Positions 46,124 through 56,910 of a stretch of DNA of 64,000 nt are shown here, in pieces. Positions within the stretch are counted from its first letter, which is position 1. Each line of letters opens with the position of its first letter. The notes under the pieces were generated by a model. It did no database searches. It had not been told where the DNA came from and saw only the letters and a program-made list of their open reading frames with translations. The DNA is from Flaccisagitta enflata. Lineage: Eukaryota; Chaetognatha; Sagittoidea; Aphragmophora. Position numbers and translations under genes: made by a program. The stretch is taken from NCBI GenBank assembly GCA_965153355.1, contig OZ231126.1:82274001-82338000 (forward strand), written 5' to 3'.

Positions 46124-48380
46124 GTCAGTTCACCATGGACCAAAAACCCCCCAAAAAACCGAACTTGGAAATTCCGAGATACGAGAGGCTTAACCCCGGC
46201 CTAATCATCGGGATGTACCGCGATTTTCCGAATGATCACTAATTTATGTACTGAAGTGTTTTAGATTTAGCATTTTTGACTTGCTGTACGCTCATCGCTT
46301 TATCGAGAATTCCCCCTTGAAAAAAGTAAATAGAATCCTGTAGCTCTTATTTTGATTTTGGAAAGTGCTGTCCTTATTTATTGAGTTCCCATTACTTAAG
46401 GCCGTTTTTGTTTTTATAGCTATATACAATAGACACTCATAACTTTTTTTTTGAAACACGAACATCTCGTATCATTTAATACGCGGAATTAAAATCGAAA
46501 GCAAATATTAATGTGTTTTAGAGGTTTTTGGTCCCTTGGTTTGAAAGGTCTTTGTTATTCTTAGAAATTTTCTCCGTAGCCACACCTTCCACTTACATGG
46601 TGACCAGTAGTTCTGTACGTTTTTCAGTTTGTGATTTTTTGCAATCGTTTTCATTTTGCGGCAAATGGTAAATCTGAACTTCGGACGTGAAAATGAATGA
46701 GCATTGGAAAGTTATTTAGGTCTACCCCCAAGAAAAACTGAACACAATCTGTCAATGCTCCACTAATGATTTCACGATTCGTAAAGCTTGTTAAGTGGCA
46801 CTGCTTTACTTGGGTTTAACTTATGGAGGTTCAAGTGAATCTGTTTTAATTACAGTAGTGATGGCCTGAAACTTCAGAATATTCTTTTAAAAAAAAATAT
46901 CTGATATGTTATCAAGAAAGAAAATGGGGTAACTAATAAGATTGGCAAGATTTGTCACTAAAGTCACGGGGTATATTCAAGGAATCAGATGAAAAATTGC
47001 GACTTCTGGAGTTTTGATTTAAAGGAAAGTTCTTGTTGGCCATTTGCACACAGATTAATCTTTCTCGGCTTTCTTCTAATTGTTCATTGTCGCTGTATCA
47101 TCGTTGATTTATCCTTCAAGTTTCGTCAATTTACTCGAGAATAAAAAAGATACAAGGGAAAAAAGAAAGAATGTCATGCATGTTTCTGTTCCGTTCTTTG
47201 CTCCGCTTTTTTCACTTTTTGTCCATATCCCTCCCCGATCCATGTCCAGGCCGTGTCTAGCTCTAGCTCTAAGACTTTGTGTGCCTTTCTCTCGATTGTT
47301 TTCCTCTCCAAGATTCCCCTCTGTCGAAATCATAACCTTTCTGTCCTCTGCTATACAGGTTTCTACGACTTACAAGATATTGCCCATGTTTTTTCCACCC
47401 GCCCACTTTTACCTTGAGATTAATCATGAAGTTAATGGGGAAACTACTACTGATAGATTATCAGGGAATTTTTAGTCGCGTGCTACGCGTGCGTCACTTA
47501 ATCCGTCTATCGGATCGTCCGTTTGATAATTTGACATTTCGTCTGCCATGAAAGTTGATTTTCTATCCATGGTCATTTTGGCGGTTCCCAGAGTTAAATC
47601 TGAGGTCCTGCCTACTTGTTTGGAGTGTTTTTTGTTTGTCAGAAATTTTGTTTGATGGAACAGACTCACTCGACGATGTTTTAATCCTAGCAGTCCATAC
47701 TCCATAAGCCGAGGCTCAAGGGAAGATGATAATTACTTCATTTTAGAAATCGCCCTGATGACCCTTTAACTACTCTCCTCGCAGACCGTTTATTCTAAAT
47801 TCCCAGCTTTTTACAGCTTACGGTCAAGGCTGTAGGGGTGGGTGGGACAGTTGGTTGAAAAACATGGGCTACTTCTTTTGAAACAAAGAAACTTGTAAAA
47901 TGTACAATGTACATCGTCTTCATCTTCCTCTCTCGTGGTGAAGGCTAAATCAACTTGGCGTGTGTATATCATCATCCAAAATTCGTAAAAAATCGATGAC
48001 AGCGACCGCCTAAAGAATCGCGATCATCTTGTGATATGGTGTTTTGAAAAGCGAATTTGAATGGCTGTCGCGCGCGCGTGAATGTGTTATATGATTCTAT
48101 GTTGCATTTTTGTCAGCTTTTGTTTGTAATTCGTTCGTAGTAGATATGGAAGGACTGTAGTGGCTTTCTCTCTTTTTCTTATAACAGAGAGAGCCTACAC
48201 CGGGCCTCTTGATGCTACTCCTCCCTCGTTTTTTCTTTTTTTTAAAACCCCTCCCAACATACTGTCTTTTTGTTTGTCTTCTCTTTTCGCGTATCCGTTT
48301 TCTCACTTCATTTGGTATCTGAATACACTAAAAAGGACCTATTTCTCTTTTTCTCTTTCTAACCCCTCGATCAATCTCAG
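46124..48380. other. Intron 21
   Basis: About 2.3 kb of mostly unique sequence. At 47474-47535 lies an E-family left end (AGTCGCGTGCTACGCGTGCG, damaged hairpin) without a clear right end. No exon recognised. The pyrimidine tract before exon 22 is good. Confidence 0.5.
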
Positions 48381-48956
48381 GGAGCGCAACCAGCTGAAAA
48401 TTCGACCTCTTCCTCCGCGCCTCAATCGGCTACGACCCCTTTGCCAGCGGAAACGACAGCATCAAAATTGCAGCAACCTCAAGGCTTGCTACAGCTTCAG
48501 CAACAGACAACGGCGCAACAACATCAACAACTATCTCAGCAACAACCATCCTCTCAGCAGCAGGCTTTATTACAGCAGCCGGTGGACGCTCAGCAGCATC
48601 CGCCGAGCGACGTGTTGGATAATATGCCTACGGCGACACCACCGCTACCACTACCCCTACCCAATCAACAAATCTCCTTTGCCGTGGCCGGCGGCGCCAC
48701 CGCTGAATTAGGTGGCGTTGCGGGCGTAACGGGCGTCGCCGGGGTCACCGGGCAGCAGTTGGGACTCATGGCCGGTATCGGAATCCAAGGCGGCGTTCTT
48801 CAAGGCGCCGGCGTTGGCGTCGGCGGCGCTGATGCCACTTCCGACTCAGTTCTCGGTCTTGGTATCGGCAATAAATCCATCGACTTTGGTGACTCGGATT
48901 CGGAAATGACCGATGGACAATCAATTCAAACTCCTGGCAAACCAAAAAGAGTTCGG
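48381..48956 (+). CDS. Zinc-finger gene exon 22
   Basis: 192 codons, phase 0/0, acceptor caatctcag and donor GTTCGG/gtatgt. Ser/Thr, then Gln-rich (about 50 residues), then a Gly/Val/Ala-rich block (GGVAGVTGVAGVTGQQLGL). It ends in an acidic-to-basic tail (DSDSEMTDGQSIQTPGKPKR). No finger. Confidence 0.92.
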
Positions 48957-49382
48957 GTATGTGGTAGTCTTGTTGACACGTACATTCTAGGGACAGGGAT
49001 GATGGTGGTGTTGGTGTTCCGGTCTCATGGATATGGCTTTAGAGCTCTAGTTCAACATCAGACTCGGTTTTGTCGCGAAACTCCTGACGCAAGCTTGTTT
49101 GGAAATAGCACTCTCTCCAGATGATAAATAAAACTTGATATCTCAGTCGCGTGAAGGGTGGGCAGAGCCAATGGAGCCGTTAGGCAGGGACATGTAAGCG
49201 GGCAGACAGGGCTTTATAATAAAGTTTTTTGTTTATTATAAAGTTTATATGTTTAGAATATGTAAGATTTACCCGATTGTAAAAATGGACCGTACAGACG
49301 GGACTGACAAATCGATTTTTCAATTGGCTTAGTCGAAACAATAATTGGACGTTTGTTTTTGTGTATACCTTCCTCTAACCAG
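48957..49382. other. Intron 22, no feature recognised
   Basis: Ordinary intron sequence with a small TTATTATAAAGTTT repeat near 49215-49255. No exon is seen. Confidence 0.5.
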
Positions 49383-49886
49383 ACGGTGAAAGCGGAGGAT
49401 CGAATTCCCATCAACTGTCCTCTTTGCGATAAACTTTTGGCTGGACGCATCAATCTCAATCGTCACATCAAGTTGCACAAAAAGCGGGGAGACGAGGTGC
49501 CTGATCCCGAGACTCTCAAGCAATATGCCCAAGAAAAAGTTGCCGAACAGCAGCAGGAACTACAACATCAGCAGCAACAACAACAGCAAGATGAAGACGA
49601 AGAAGAGCAGCAACAACATCAGCAAGATGATTTATCGGAGGTTGCGCAACAGCAGGCGGCTTTACAACAAGCCGCCTCCTTGCAGCCTCAATTGGATCTG
49701 GTCACGATGCTGCAAACGGGTCAATTGCAGCAAGTTCTTACTGTGGATGAACAAGGGAACCAACAAATTGTCTTTCAAATGGTGACACCAGATGGACAAA
49801 GCCTTTTGACGGATCCCGCCACCACGCAACAGCTGCTCATCCAGCAGCAACAATTATTCGCAGCAACACAACTTGCTAATCAACAG
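49383..49886 (+). CDS. Zinc-finger gene exon 23: finger 12
   Basis: 168 codons, phase 0/0, acceptor ctctaaccag and donor CAACAG/gtgcgc. Finger 12 is INCPLCDKLLAGRINLNRHI then KLH. It is followed by a charged stretch (KKRGDEVPDPETLKQYAQEK), a Gln/Glu/Asp-rich coil-like block, and LVTMLQTGQLQQVLTVDEQG with QQIVFQMVTPDGQSLL. The last part resembles the pattern in other exons of this protein (DGQ/DEQGN motifs). Confidence 0.94.
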
Positions 49887-50012
49887 GTGCGCGTGTTTTT
49901 GTGTGTGGTATGTAAAGTTGATTGTTGGGTCGTACGAGACTTCACAAAATCGGAGATTTCTTATTTCTTTCGTGTTTAAACCAACTCATATTCTTTTTCT
50001 TCACTATTTCAG

Positions 50013-50078
50013 ACCTACGTTCAACAGTCTGCTGTAGTTCAGTCACCCGACCAGATGCAGCAACTACAGCAATTCCAG
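50013..50078 (+). CDS. Zinc-finger gene exon 24 (micro-exon, Gln-rich)
   Basis: 22 codons, phase 0/0, acceptor cactatttcag and donor TTCCAG/gtcagt. It encodes TYVQQSAVVQSPDQMQQLQQ plus FQ. It is supported by both splice sites, phase and composition that matches the end of exon 23. Confidence 0.82.
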
Positions 50079-50234
50079 GTCAGTTTGACAATTCTCGCAA
50101 CCAAAAATTTCCATCAAATATCAAAGCACTCAACTCGGGTCTCCTGTTTAACTCTGGAAGTGAAAAATGGTTTTCATCTTCTCTCATTTTGTTCTTCTTC
50201 TAATACCGCGATCATATTCTATATTCGTTTCCAG

Positions 50235-50310
50235 GTGGCCCAGATCGCGCAAGTAACAGGCAACGGCGCGCTGATGGAGGATATTGGCAGTCAAGAAACC
50301 GTCATCAGCA

Positions 50311-50362
<52 letters not shown>

Positions 50363-50604
50363 TGGCCAAGATAACGCCAACGCGTTAGCGGCCGCCGCGG
50401 CTTTGGGAATCACCGCCGGGGTCTCCGACTTTGTCGGTGGCGGAAATCCCGGACTGCAGCACCAAATGTCCGTCGCCAATCAAGATCTTATCGATGACGA
50501 CGACGACGACATCGACGATGACAACGACGATGGCGAAGACGACGACGATGTCGAAACCTTCAATCTTGATGATGTTATTGAGGCTGTGGCAACAGGCTCT
50601 CTAG
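50235..50604 (+). CDS. Zinc-finger gene exon 25: Gly run and acidic tract
   Basis: 370 nt, phase 0 in and 1 out (donor CTCTCTAG/gtacgt). VAQIAQVTGNGALMEDIGSQ leads to a 16-Gly run encoded by (GGC)n at 50312-50360, then an Ala-rich stretch, then an Asp-rich tract (DDDDDDIDDDNDDGEDDDD) and VETFNLDDVIEAVATGSL. The GGC repeat is a likely length polymorphism. Confidence 0.92.
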
Positions 50605-50894
50605 GTACGTGCTATGTGGTGTGACGCTGATAGAGATGTCATTTCGATCAACTCGATAGGGTTTTCTATTAGCTTTTTCCCCTATAGACCCATGCTAGTA
50701 CCTGTACTGCAGGCTGCAGAGATGATTTCTTTCCAGTATTAATGCATAGTTACATCTCTAGCAGAAAAACCCTAGGCCTAGGGTTGTTGAAAGCTGCTCA
50801 TAATGGAGATAGAACCATTGGTTTATTAGTTGATTGGCAGCTTGTAGCACTGCTGACCATATGACGCTTTTACAAACCACTTGGATCTCTACAG

Positions 50895-52243
50895 GCAAGA
50901 AGCCTCCGAAATTTCCGATGACGTTGCAGAACAACGAAGTCTTGAAAGGCGGACCGGTGGACATGTTGAGCATCGGTCCCGAAATCGTGACTGCCACCGC
51001 GTCACAACCGGAAGTGAAGAGGTTCAAGTGCAATTTGTGTGGAGCTGAAGTTATGTCCAATCAGTCATTAAAGCGCCACATCAAGGGGCACGAAGCTAAG
51101 AGGCTCAAAGAGCTAGCTTTAAAACAACAACAACAACAACAACAGCCGGCCGGCGACTCAAACACCGGCTTACAGAATGTCACCATCCATCTTCAACAGC
51201 AACAACAACAAAACCAATTTCAACAACAATTGCAACAACAACAATCACTGATCAAAAATCCGCCCGTGAATCAGCTTTCTCAACAGCAACAACAACAACA
51301 GTTGCCAACCGATCCACAAAAACAGCAACAGGGTATGCAGTCACATCAACCACAGCAAAGTTTACAACAGCAGTTAAGTCAACAGTCTCAACTAAGCCTT
51401 CTCCCACCATCGCAATCTCAACAACAGCTTCAGCAACAACAACAGAATAAACTTCGTGGACACGGACAATTTACCGTCCTGGAGCCGCCTTCTCCGTCTG
51501 CAGCGGCCGATTCGGACAAAAACAATCGCCGTCCCTCCTCTCCTAACTCCAAGTCGTCCTCTCAACAAAATCAAATCCTATCATCCCATCATCATCATCA
51601 TCATCAGCACGTTCTGAAATCGGACGCCCCTCTATCGTCCGCGTCGTCGCATCCTCTTCATCCTCATCAATCTAACATCGACGACGATGATGATGACGAC
51701 GTGAACGCTCTTCGTCGTCATCTTCACGAGGCGGCGAATAACCAACAACGGAATCGGAATCATCAACTCAATCCTCTCGCCGCCGTTGATGACGACGTAG
51801 TATTGGGAGCCGGCGTAGGCATCGTCGAACCTGGCGAAATCACAGGACCCTTAACGGCGACTTCGACGACGACGACGATGACTTCGACGTCGTCATGTGG
51901 AAGCGTCGTCGGCGGCGTTGGTCTTTCCTTGGGAGTGGATGACGGCGTCGGCTGTGGCGGCAACGGCGGCGGCAGCGACGTAGAAAGCGAACGTTCCGCC
52001 GTCACTGGCGGCGGCGGGGCCTCATCTGTGGGGACGGGAGAAAAGCAGCAGCAACAGCAGACTCGAGTACATTTTTGCGGCCAGTGCAAAAAGACCTTTT
52101 ACAATTCGTACAATCTGAAGCGACACGTGAAAGCCGTGCACGAAGGAGGAAACCAACACGCGCAGGCGACAACTAAAACTGCGATTAGGCTCAAACGCAA
52201 GAAAGACGACGACGTCTCTTCCAACGACGACGCCCAATCGCAG
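50895..52243 (+). CDS. Zinc-finger gene exon 26: fingers 13 and 14
   Basis: 1,349 nt, phase 1 in and 0 out (donor TCGCAG/gtaact), the longest exon. Finger 13 is FKCNLCGAEVMSNQSLKRHI then KGH. About 300 low-complexity residues follow: Gln-rich, Ser/Pro, a His run, Asp run and Gly/Val/Thr. Finger 14 near the end is FCGQCKKTFYNSYNLKRHVK then AVH. A basic segment, RLKRKKDDD, could be a nuclear localisation signal. Confidence 0.95.
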
Positions 52244-52703
52244 GTAACTTCAATTTACACTTTAATAGTGCAATCTAGAAAGAAAAAATTATCGGCGAGT
52301 TAGGATATTACGATAATATATTAGAGGATACTGCTGCAGATTATTTAAGAAAAGAGTACACTATGAACTTGTCAAATACGTGAGTATTTGAGTCATCTCC
52401 CTCGGCATCAATCAGCATTTTGATATGACCGGGAATGCCTTGAATAGACAGAAGAAACCAAAGTGCAGTACAGCTCGCCAAGAAGCTTATTGCCAAGGTT
52501 GTATGCGTCAAGTTTGTAATGTGTGGATCTTATGTTTAAAGTCTAGAATGTTGATCTCATGGCATTTTCCGTTTAGTTCCCCCCCCCCCCAAAAAAAAAG
52601 TAAGGAACTTGTCTGCGGGGTTGAACTGTATCATAGAGATGAATCGGCAGCTCGACGTTTCATGACTTTCAAATTTCCTTTTTCCATTCGACAAAAACAA
52701 CAG
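52244..52703. other. Intron 26
   Basis: No exon recognised. It contains a C11A9-like homopolymer pair near 52580-52600. Confidence 0.5.
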
Positions 52704-52878
52704 TCTAGTCAGCCGCTGTTATCGTCGGCGTCGCAACTCGACGCTTCCGATCGGACGGACTCGCCTTCAGCAGGCCCGCAACACCAGTTCAGCGTCCCGA
52801 TGAACGCTCAGATCGTCGGGATGCAGGGCGGACAACAGCAGATCATCTTTACGCCAGCCATGATTCAACAAGCCGCAG
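52704..52878 (+). CDS. Zinc-finger gene exon 27
   Basis: 175 nt, phase 0 in and 1 out (donor GCCGCAG/gtgggt). It encodes SSQPLLSSASQLDASDRTDS, then PQHQFSVPMNAQIVGMQGGQ and QQIIFTPAMIQQAAG. The acceptor acaaaaacaacag has a weak pyrimidine tract, so the exact start is slightly uncertain. Confidence 0.83.
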
Positions 52879-53241
52879 GTGGGTTGCATGAACTACCGAT
52901 ATGTCGATTTAGATGAGTCGGTTCGCACTTCGCAGTATGACAAGCGCAACAAGATCCCTCACTAAACCCTAACTGAAAAATATGGAAGAGGGTCTTGTGA
53001 GCCCACGGTGACTAGTTACTACGCGCATCACTCCCAGTTTTCCATTTAGCAAAAATAATGTAATAGCAGAGATAGGGATGATTCCATCTTACTATGACCG
53101 CTACGCTACGCTAAGTCAATATGCCAAATTCTTTTGACATCATGGTCAACGAGCAAGATAAATATTTAGGCTCAGCTGCGAGTTTTCCGCATACCGAGTA
53201 TCATGTATTAAATGTGCCGATCCCTTCTGTCTTACGCGCAG
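52879..53241. other. Intron 27, no feature recognised
   Basis: A short inverted repeat (ACAAGATCCCTC at 52949 against GAGGGTCTTGT at 52988) is the only structure seen. Confidence 0.45.
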
Positions 53242-53484
53242 AATTATTGGGCGCCTCCGGCGGCACTGGGCAGCTTCTTTTTAATGAACATGGTCAAGTC
53301 GTGAGCAGCTCGGATCCAGCGGCGGCTGTTGCCGTTCAAGCTGCGTTGTCTCAAGCGCAGCAACAACTCCAGAATCAGCAATGGAATCAACAACAGCAGC
53401 AGCAACAACAACAGTTACTCTCAGGATCTCAAGTGCAGCAGGTCATGGTTGACCCCACGTCTTCGCTGCAACAACAACTTCAAG
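53242..53484 (+). CDS. Zinc-finger gene exon 28: Gln-rich
   Basis: 243 nt, phase 1 in and out (donor CTTCAAG/gtaagg). It encodes ELLGASGGTGQLLFNEHGQV, SSSDPAAAVAVQAAL and a Gln-rich block. GQLLFNEHGQV echoes QQIVFQMVTPDGQ in exon 23 and QQIIFTPAM in exon 27, a possible recurring beta-type motif. Confidence 0.87.
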
Positions 53485-53682
53485 GTAAGGCAGATGCGTG
53501 AATGTAGTTATTTTTGAAACACTCTACATTCATTAAAAGTTCAGTAAAACCCGGCTATACCGGACCAAAGGGTACTGGATATCAATTCTTTGTACTTCTT
53601 ATATTGCAAAAACATATATGGCCCAATTTACATCCGTTTTTACGGGGTTCAACTGTATTTACCAAATGTGTCTGTCTAATGA

Positions 53683-53825
53683 TGAAAATAATTAGACTTT
53701 TTCGTACAACATGAGAAATTTTTATTCACAAATTTTCAAGGAATACATTCCCCTTCATCCTTAAGAATTTGTGAATAAAAATTTTCTCATGTTTTATGAA
53801 AAAGTCTAATCATAATCATTATGCC
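53683..53825. repeat. Fold-back inverted repeat in intron 28
   Basis: AATTAGACTTTTTCGTACAA at the left pairs with TTTTATGAAAAAGTCTAATC-type sequence at the right. Inside, GAGAAATTTTTATTCACAAA pairs with its near-complement. Total stem is about 50 bp with a short loop. Flanking TGTCTGTCTAAT copies (53669 and 53860) may be direct repeats. Confidence 0.75.
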
Positions 53826-53893
53826 GAATTTACAACCATCCAACTTCCATAAAATAATGTCTGTCTAATTCTTGAATTTATTGTTGTTTACAG

Positions 53894-54037
53894 GTGCGGA
53901 TTCGACGTTGCCTATCGTTTCATCAGCTGAAGCTGCGAGCGTGTTGGGTCAACCTTCAGGTGCCCAGCAAAATGGGCTGAATGTTTCCGATGCTTCCCTG
54001 ACGAATAATTCATGTCATTCCATTGTTACTAATTCAG
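53894..54037 (+). CDS. Zinc-finger gene exon 29
   Basis: 144 nt, phase 1 in and out, acceptor gttgtttacag and donor AATTCAG/gtgaga. It encodes GADSTLPIVSSAEAASVLGQ then NVSDASLTNNSCHSIVTNSG. Ser/Ala-rich, no finger. Confidence 0.85.
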
Positions 54038-54138
54038 GTGAGAAATAGTTGAAAGCGTTTTCCACTTGTTTAACGATGACAAATGAGACGGTCACATCAA
54101 GACATGAGCTTCAGCACTTCTTTTTCATCAATCCACAG

Positions 54139-54524
54139 GATCGTCCTCGGATCAACAACAACAACAACAAAATTCTCAATTACATGAACTTTCCAACAAC
54201 ATTTCCGCCGAGGCCTTCCTCCAACAACAGCATAACATTTATGAACTCTTACAGCAGCAGCAACAACAGCAACAGCCAGGTTCCATGTCCGGCAACGTTG
54301 TTGTAGATGGTGGTGGCGCGGCGGCTACCGTTCAGCAACTGAGCTCGGCCGAATTGGCCAGTCTGGAAAACGTGGTTGCTGCTCAGCAAGGGGTTGTTGG
54401 CGGTGAAGGGAGTCATCATCTTCACGTGGCCACGGCCATTTCTGGTGGCGCCAACACCATCGCAGGGGCCACGTTCAGCTACCAACCCGATGGCACCCTG
54501 ACCATGGCCGGAGGAGGCGGGCAG
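54139..54524 (+). CDS. Zinc-finger gene exon 30
   Basis: 386 nt, phase 1 in and 0 out (donor GGGCAG/gtatgt). It encodes Gln-rich segments (GSSSDQQQQQQNSQLHELSN and [13 protein letters not shown]), then VQQLSSAELASLENVVAAQQ. It ends GATFSYQPDGTLTMAGGGGQ, again with the PDG motif pattern. Confidence 0.9.
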
Positions 54525-55540
54525 GTATGTTGGGTCTAGAGAAAGCGAGAGCGTGTCTCTAAGTCACGAAGTCTCCAAGTCGCTCTTTCACGGCCTTTGT
54601 AAAAAGACCGAATTTGGAAAGAAGGAAAAAATAAGAAATTGCGGATGGGAGAAAACAGATACACATATTGTGAAATCTTGGAAGAATTCGACGCGACGAC
54701 GATTTATGATTTAGTAGTGATTGCAGTGTGCGAGATAGATTAAAAGAATGTGGAGAATAGAATGTCTAGAGTTTTGCCCCGATTCAATTCCATTGCGCTC
54801 GATACATAAGTTTGTCTTGTACGTCTTGTACATTTATTCTAGCATGTCTATGTAAATTTTGATAATTTATTCACATTTTGATATTTAAGATCTTATGTCT
54901 TTATGTTTTTTTGATCTTGTCACTCTTGGTTTCAATTATGCATGGAGTCTTAATTTACCTTTTTTCCGCTATCTTTAAGTTTGCGATCCCACTTTTGGTT
55001 TCCACCCGCTCATAATGAGATTTCCTTCCGCTCCTAAAGGATGTTTTAGCAGCCATGGCCCAAAATTGTAGAGACGTAATTTCTAGTTGGAGTGTGGCGT
55101 TTTCCCCGTTTCTCTCCTTGTCAAAAGGCGTACGTAACCCGAGAAAAACCTAATTTAATAAACCTCACAATCTATTTGCACTGCCCGGTTCCTGGTGTTC
55201 TTACTGAAGAAACTTGCAGACATGAAATTGTCGAGCTAGCTAGTTGACAACTAAAAGATCTATCAATTTCATATACCCTGCAAGCTGCTAGCTGTTGAGA
55301 AAATTGTCGTCGCGTCGAACGGGTCAGGCGGTCAGATCGCCTGGCGGTTGACAATGGAGAACGCGTGAGCCAGTATTTCCCCCACACGTGAGTGACATGA
55401 ACCAATCCAGATTCGAAGGGACGTGTGGGTTTCATGAGTAGGAATGGAGAACAAGCCCAAAACGGCAAAAGTCGCGGACGGTTGTGCAGGAGCAGTACTA
55501 CATTATTACTATAGTACAACTGCGTTTTACATCTACATAC
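54525..55540. other. Intron 30, 5' part, no feature recognised
   Basis: About 1 kb of unique-looking intron sequence. No exon, tandem repeat or element end is seen. Confidence 0.45.
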
Positions 55541-55544
55541 ACTA

Positions 55545-55655
55545 TAAAAAAAAATATTTCAAAAACAATATTTTACAAACCATATTTTATAAACCATATT
55601 TTACAAACCATATTTCATAAACCATATTTCACAAATAATTTTTCAAAGACAATAT
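55545..55655. repeat. ATATTTTACAAACC minisatellite
   Basis: About seven diverged copies of a 16-bp unit (CATATTTTACAAACCA and variants). Confidence 0.85.
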
Positions 55656-55860
55656 TTCACAAAAGTTGCGGATGGACGGACCGACATTGCAAGGCGTAGA
55701 AACGCGTATCCGCGACTAAAAACGACAGATTGTGAAAGCTTTGGAGGCGAGCTCATAAATGTACAAATAAACGGACACCTGAAAAGGAGCATCAACTTTG
55801 TTAAGTTGCTGCGCCTAAGCCTAAACGAATTTAGTTACTATCTTCATATTGGTCGTTTTT

Positions 55861-55925
55861 AGTCGCGGACACGCGACTCCACACCTTGCTGTCGGTCCAT
55901 CCGTCTGTCTGTGCATCGGAAATTT
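55861..55925 (+). mobile_element. Hairpin left end intermediate between D and E
   Basis: T5 then AGTCGCGGACACGCGACT: the stem is that of family E (AGTCGCG/CGCGACT) but the loop (GACA) is that of family D. CTCCACACC and CCGTCTGTCTG motifs follow. Truncated by the next B fragment. Confidence 0.72.
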
Positions 55926-55929
55926 TTTG

Positions 55930-56100
55930 TCCCCGACAAACTGTTTTCGTCGGTGACTATGAAGTAATTTTTGTGGTAATATTTTACTGGACTTAGGCGA
56001 TTTACATGTGAATTTTTTTGTTCCACGGCAATCAGATCCGTGGGACTATGTGATGGATCTGATCGTGAACTCTGTGTATCCCAGCCTTGGGGCCCAGATC
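55930..56100 (+). mobile_element. Two element B left-end fragments, one with a different hairpin
   Basis: At 55930 is GTCCCCGACAAACTGTTTTC with its partner arm and part of a B monomer. At 56020, after T7, GTTCCACGGCAATCAGATCC then GTGGGACTATGTGATGG has the same downstream sequence as B1 and B3 (GACTATG.GATGG.CCTGATCGTG). Its stem is entirely different (CCACGG/CCGTGG). Confidence 0.75.
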
Positions 56101-56225
56101 CTAGCCTCCAAGGCCTAAATCCTAGCCTCAAGGCTGGGATTTGGGCCTCGAGACTGGGATTTTTGCCTTGAGACTGGAATTTAGGCCTCGAGACTGGGAT
56201 TTGAGGGGGGAGGGACGGAGGAGAA

Positions 56226-56850
56226 GAAGATGAAGAAGGAGAAAATCCCCCATATGTGGGAAAGCATAGGTCATCGACCCCTTTGGGGCCGCTGCCCTGC
56301 TCCCCCTTCAACTTTAAGCACAACCTACTCAGCAGGGCACGGGTACCGCTGACCACCTAACGCTTTTGCAAATATTTTTTAGTCGCGTGCTACGCGACTC
56401 TACACCCTGCTATGTTGGTCGGTCGGTTGGTCAGTCGGTCCCCTTTTTGGCAGCGGTCCCGAAGGGGTCGATGACCTATGCTTTCACACATATGGGGAAT
56501 TTTCTCCTCCTCCTTCTCCTCCTTTTTGGGCAGCAGCCCCAAAGGGGTCGATGACCTATGCTTTCACACATATGGGGAATTTTCTCCTCCTTCCCCTCCT
56601 TCTTCTCCGTACCCCCCCTCCCCCCAGCCTCCAGGCCCATTTCTCAGCCTGGAGGCCCATATCCCAGCCTCAAGGCTCAAATCCCAACCCCAAGGCCCAA
56701 ATTCCAGCCTCAAAGGATTTGGGCCTCAAGACTCGAGGCTGAGATATGGGCCTGGAGGTTGGGGGGAGGGGGGGTGTGGAGGAGGAGAAGAGGGAGGAGG
56801 AGGAGGAGAAAATTCCCCATATGTGTGAAAGCATAGGTCATCAACCCCTG
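56226..56850. repeat. Multiple inverted and direct copies of a 65-bp block
   Basis: A block with GGCAGC.G.CCC.AAAGGGG, TCGATGACCTATGCTTTC and CACATATGGGGAATTTTCTC occurs forward at about 56450 and 56527. It is reversed at about 56226-56297 and 56806-56850. Between them lie palindromic CCCAGCCTC(A/G)AGGCTGGGA units. The right part is enclosed in element E at 56381-56910. Confidence 0.82.
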
Positions 56851-56910
56851 CATGACTGTCCCTGTCCACCCGCATGTGACTACTTAATGACCTTGTATCC
56901 GGCCTTGTTT
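56381..56910 (+). mobile_element. Hairpin-ended element E, copy 3 (enlarged)
   Basis: T6 AGTCGCGTGCTACGCGACT, CTCTACACCCTGC, a GTCGGTCGGTTGG array, then the inverted 65-bp blocks. The right end is CCTGTCCACCCGCATGTGAC followed by TTGTATCCGGCCTTGTTT, as in copy 2. It is non-coding. Confidence 0.78.

Noticed and set aside
48097-48306. Lys/Arg-rich minus-strand open frame
   Set aside because: Reverse reading of a pyrimidine-rich intron end, with no support.
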